Shown piece by piece: positions 22,816 to 24,571 of a stretch of DNA of 24,571 nt. Each line of letters starts with the position of its first letter. Within the stretch, counting starts at the first letter, position 1. A program made the translations under genes and the position numbers. The notes under the pieces are model-generated. The model worked only from the letters and a program-made list of their open reading frames with translations. It searched no databases and was not told the DNA's origin. The stretch covers positions 24,577 to 49,147 of the forward strand of contig DNPN01000044.1 in assembly GCA_003501385.1 (NCBI GenBank). Reading direction: 5' to 3'. This stretch comes from Rhizobium sp. Lineage in GTDB: Bacteria; Pseudomonadota; Alphaproteobacteria; Rhizobiales; Rhizobiaceae.

Positions 22816-23637
22816 CTATGCGCTTTTACGGCGGCGGATCATGTCGCCCAATACGGTAACGAGAATCAAACCGCCGATCACGGCGCGCAGCCAATAGGCA
22901 GACACATTGGTGAAGATCAGCGCAGACCCGATGGTGGCAAACAGAATGGCGGCGAGCGTAGAGCCAACCACTGTGCCTCTGCCGCCCGGAATGGAGACAC
23001 CGCCAATCACCGCCGCCGTGATCACCGTCAGCTCCAGGTTTGGCGGCACAGTGGACTGAATCACCTGCAACTGCGTGGCAAACAGAAGCGCAGCAATACC
23101 GGCAAACACCCCATGGATCATGAAGACAACGACAATGCGCCGCTCGATGGGAATACCGGTGGCGCGGACCGCTTCCGGGTTGCCGCCAACCACATAAAGC
23201 GAGCGCCCCAGCGGATAGGATCGCATCCACCAGGCCACCGGCACCCCGACGATCATGTTGACCAGCGCTCCAACCGCCAGCGGTGCGATCTATGCGACCC
23301 AGATCGGATAGCCCGCGACTGCCAGCTTGCCAGAAATGGTTCCCAGCACGCCAATCAACGCGCCGACCGAGACATCGATATGGCCGCTGATGATCACCAT
23401 GGCCATACCAAGGGCTGCCACGGCAATATAGGCATTGCCCGAAAAAATCGTGTTGAGATTGGAGGTGCTGAGAAAGCGGGGATTATAGCCCCCCACCGCG
23501 ACAAACAGCAGGATAAGGGCAGCAACAATCACGCATTCCTGCCCGTAATCGCGCACAATCGTGGCAAGCAGGCCCCGTTTTGCAAAAAGAAGAGGTGCCG
23601 TTTTGACGGCTGTGGTGCTTTCCAGAACGGCCATCAT
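22816..23637 (-). pseudogene. Sugar ABC permease 1, amber codon plus internal deletion
   Basis: One permease frame from the ATG at 23637 (ATGA overlap with the ATPase) to the TAG at 22816-22818, interrupted by an in-frame TAG at 23290-23292 after P-I-W-V-A. The frame on both sides is the same and reads as permease. The whole frame has about 273 codons against about 330 in intact relatives. The piece between A-L-V-N and M-I-V-G-V-P-V-A-W-W-M seems to lack a segment. A tryptophan codon (TGG) changed to TAG would explain the stop. Confidence 0.75.
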
Positions 23638-24571
23638 GCCAGCTCCTTGTTTTTGCGCACGCGGGTCATGCTGGCATCCACGGTTTCGGGCGTGGCGGCG
23701 GCGCGGTCAATCACACTGACCAACTCGCCATTGTTCATCACGAGTATCCGGTCGCTCATGCCAATCACTTCTGGCAACTCACTGGAAATCATCACAATGG
23801 CCAATCCCTTGCAGGCCAGTTCGCTGATCATAGCGTGGATTTCGGCCTTGGCTCCGACATCGACCCCGCGTGTCGGCTCATCCAGAATGAGAATGGCGGG
23901 GTTGGCTTCCAACCATTTGGCAATCACCACTTTTTGCTGATTGCCGCCAGAGAGATCGCCCACCGTCTGGTGAATGCCGCCTTTGGCCCGCACGCCCAAG
24001 CGCTTGACCGCCTCCACAGCACGGCGTGCTTCTCACCGCCCGTTGATGAAGGGGCCGGGTGACAGCTGATCAAGCGACGCCATGGATTTCACCAGGCCTT
24101 GCAGCGCCCGGTCTTCCGGCACATAGGCAATGCCCAGATCCCGCGCCTGACGGGGCGAGCGGATGGTGACGGGCTTGCCCCCGGCGCAGCGTGAAGGAAA
24201 TGTTGCGCACCAGCGGACCGTAGCAGAGGTTTTCCACCTCCAGCACGGGGCTGTCCAACTCCGCCTCCATTTTGGGGAAAAGCTGATCAATAGAACCGCC
24301 CACATCCATCAGCCGCATCACGTCCTTTTCAGACAGCGATGCGGTTGGCTCATCCATGATCAAAATACGGGCCTTCTGGCCGAGGGCCTTGGCAATTTCC
24401 ACCCGCTGGCGCTGGCCAACAGACAGGCTGGAGACCCGGCTATCGACGTCGAGATCATGGCAATCAAGGCTGTCGAGTAGATCTCGCACCTTGGAGCGCG
24501 TGGCGTGCCAGTCAATCCGGCCAAAGGCCTTGTGCGGATAATGACCAGGCGTTCTCTAATTTGAAGTGCAA
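23634..24571 (-). pseudogene. Sugar ABC ATPase remnant, frameshifted, runs off the window
   Basis: A two-domain sugar ATPase (RbsA/RhaT/LsrA type) in at least three frames. Visible parts are L-S-V-G-Q-R-Q-R-V-E-I-A-K and L-I-M-D-E-P-T-A-S-L-S of domain 1; V-L-E-V-E-N-L-C-Y of the link; G-I-A-Y-V-P-E-D-R; and L-S-G-G-N-Q-Q-K-V-V-I-A-K and I-L-I-L-D-E-P-T-R-G-V-D of domain 2. Missing stretches occur after D-V-M-R-L-M (the first H-loop region), at T-L-R-R-G near 24180 (domain 2 Walker A region, with a frame change), after V-K-S-M-A and after F-I-N-G-R near 24035. A stop (TAG) lies in frame near 24557. Without a second Walker A it cannot be a normal ATPase. Confidence 0.78.

Overview
The window looks like a catabolic and transport stretch of a Rhizobiaceae-type alphaproteobacterium (Rhizobium/Agrobacterium/Allorhizobium relatives). 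The basis is moderately high GC, many ABC importers, tight operons with ATGA-type overlaps, and palindromic intergenic mosaic repeats of the kind scattered through rhizobial genomes (931-1029, 2855-3006, 9190-9293). The genus is inferred, not shown.

Layout. (1) 1-2702, plus strand: the tail of a ribose/xylose-type permease, a short-chain dehydrogenase and an FGGY D-ribulokinase-type kinase, which together suggest pentitol (ribitol-like) catabolism. (2) 3129-14999, minus strand: a long run read from 14999 downward. It holds a polyamine/opine-type ABC importer (ATPase 2, two permeases, a Tat-exported binding protein, ATPase 1) with two SDR dehydrogenases between its genes. A polysaccharide-deacetylase/imidase-fold hydrolase, a small Cys-pair protein, a CobW-type GTPase, a binding-protein paralogue without a signal peptide and an amidase follow. 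(3) 15000-15490: a divergent control region with a strong palindrome, then a GntR-family regulator with two winged-helix domains. (4) 16515-20773, minus strand: five overlapping or closely spaced genes, pxpA, a biotinyl carrier, a biotin carboxylase, pxpB and pxpC. (5) 21058-21957, plus strand: a LysR regulator divergent from pxpA. (6) 21933-24571, minus strand: a decayed sugar ABC operon (ATPase, permease, permease, binding protein) broken by internal deletions, frameshifts and an amber codon.

Working model (inference): regions 2-5 form an assimilation system for a small nitrogen compound, probably an imide, lactam or other cyclic amide. An importer with one normal and one H-loop-deficient ATPase brings the substrate in. 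The SDRs could oxidise a side chain, the imidase-like enzyme could open a ring, the amidase could release ammonia from the half-amide, and CobW with the small Cys protein could supply metal. The pxpABC-biotin carboxylase module resembles a urea carboxylase split into separate subunits and could activate a lactam or urea-like nitrogen for ATP-driven ring opening. The double-headed GntR and the LysR protein would be the local regulators. The substrate cannot be read from the sequence.
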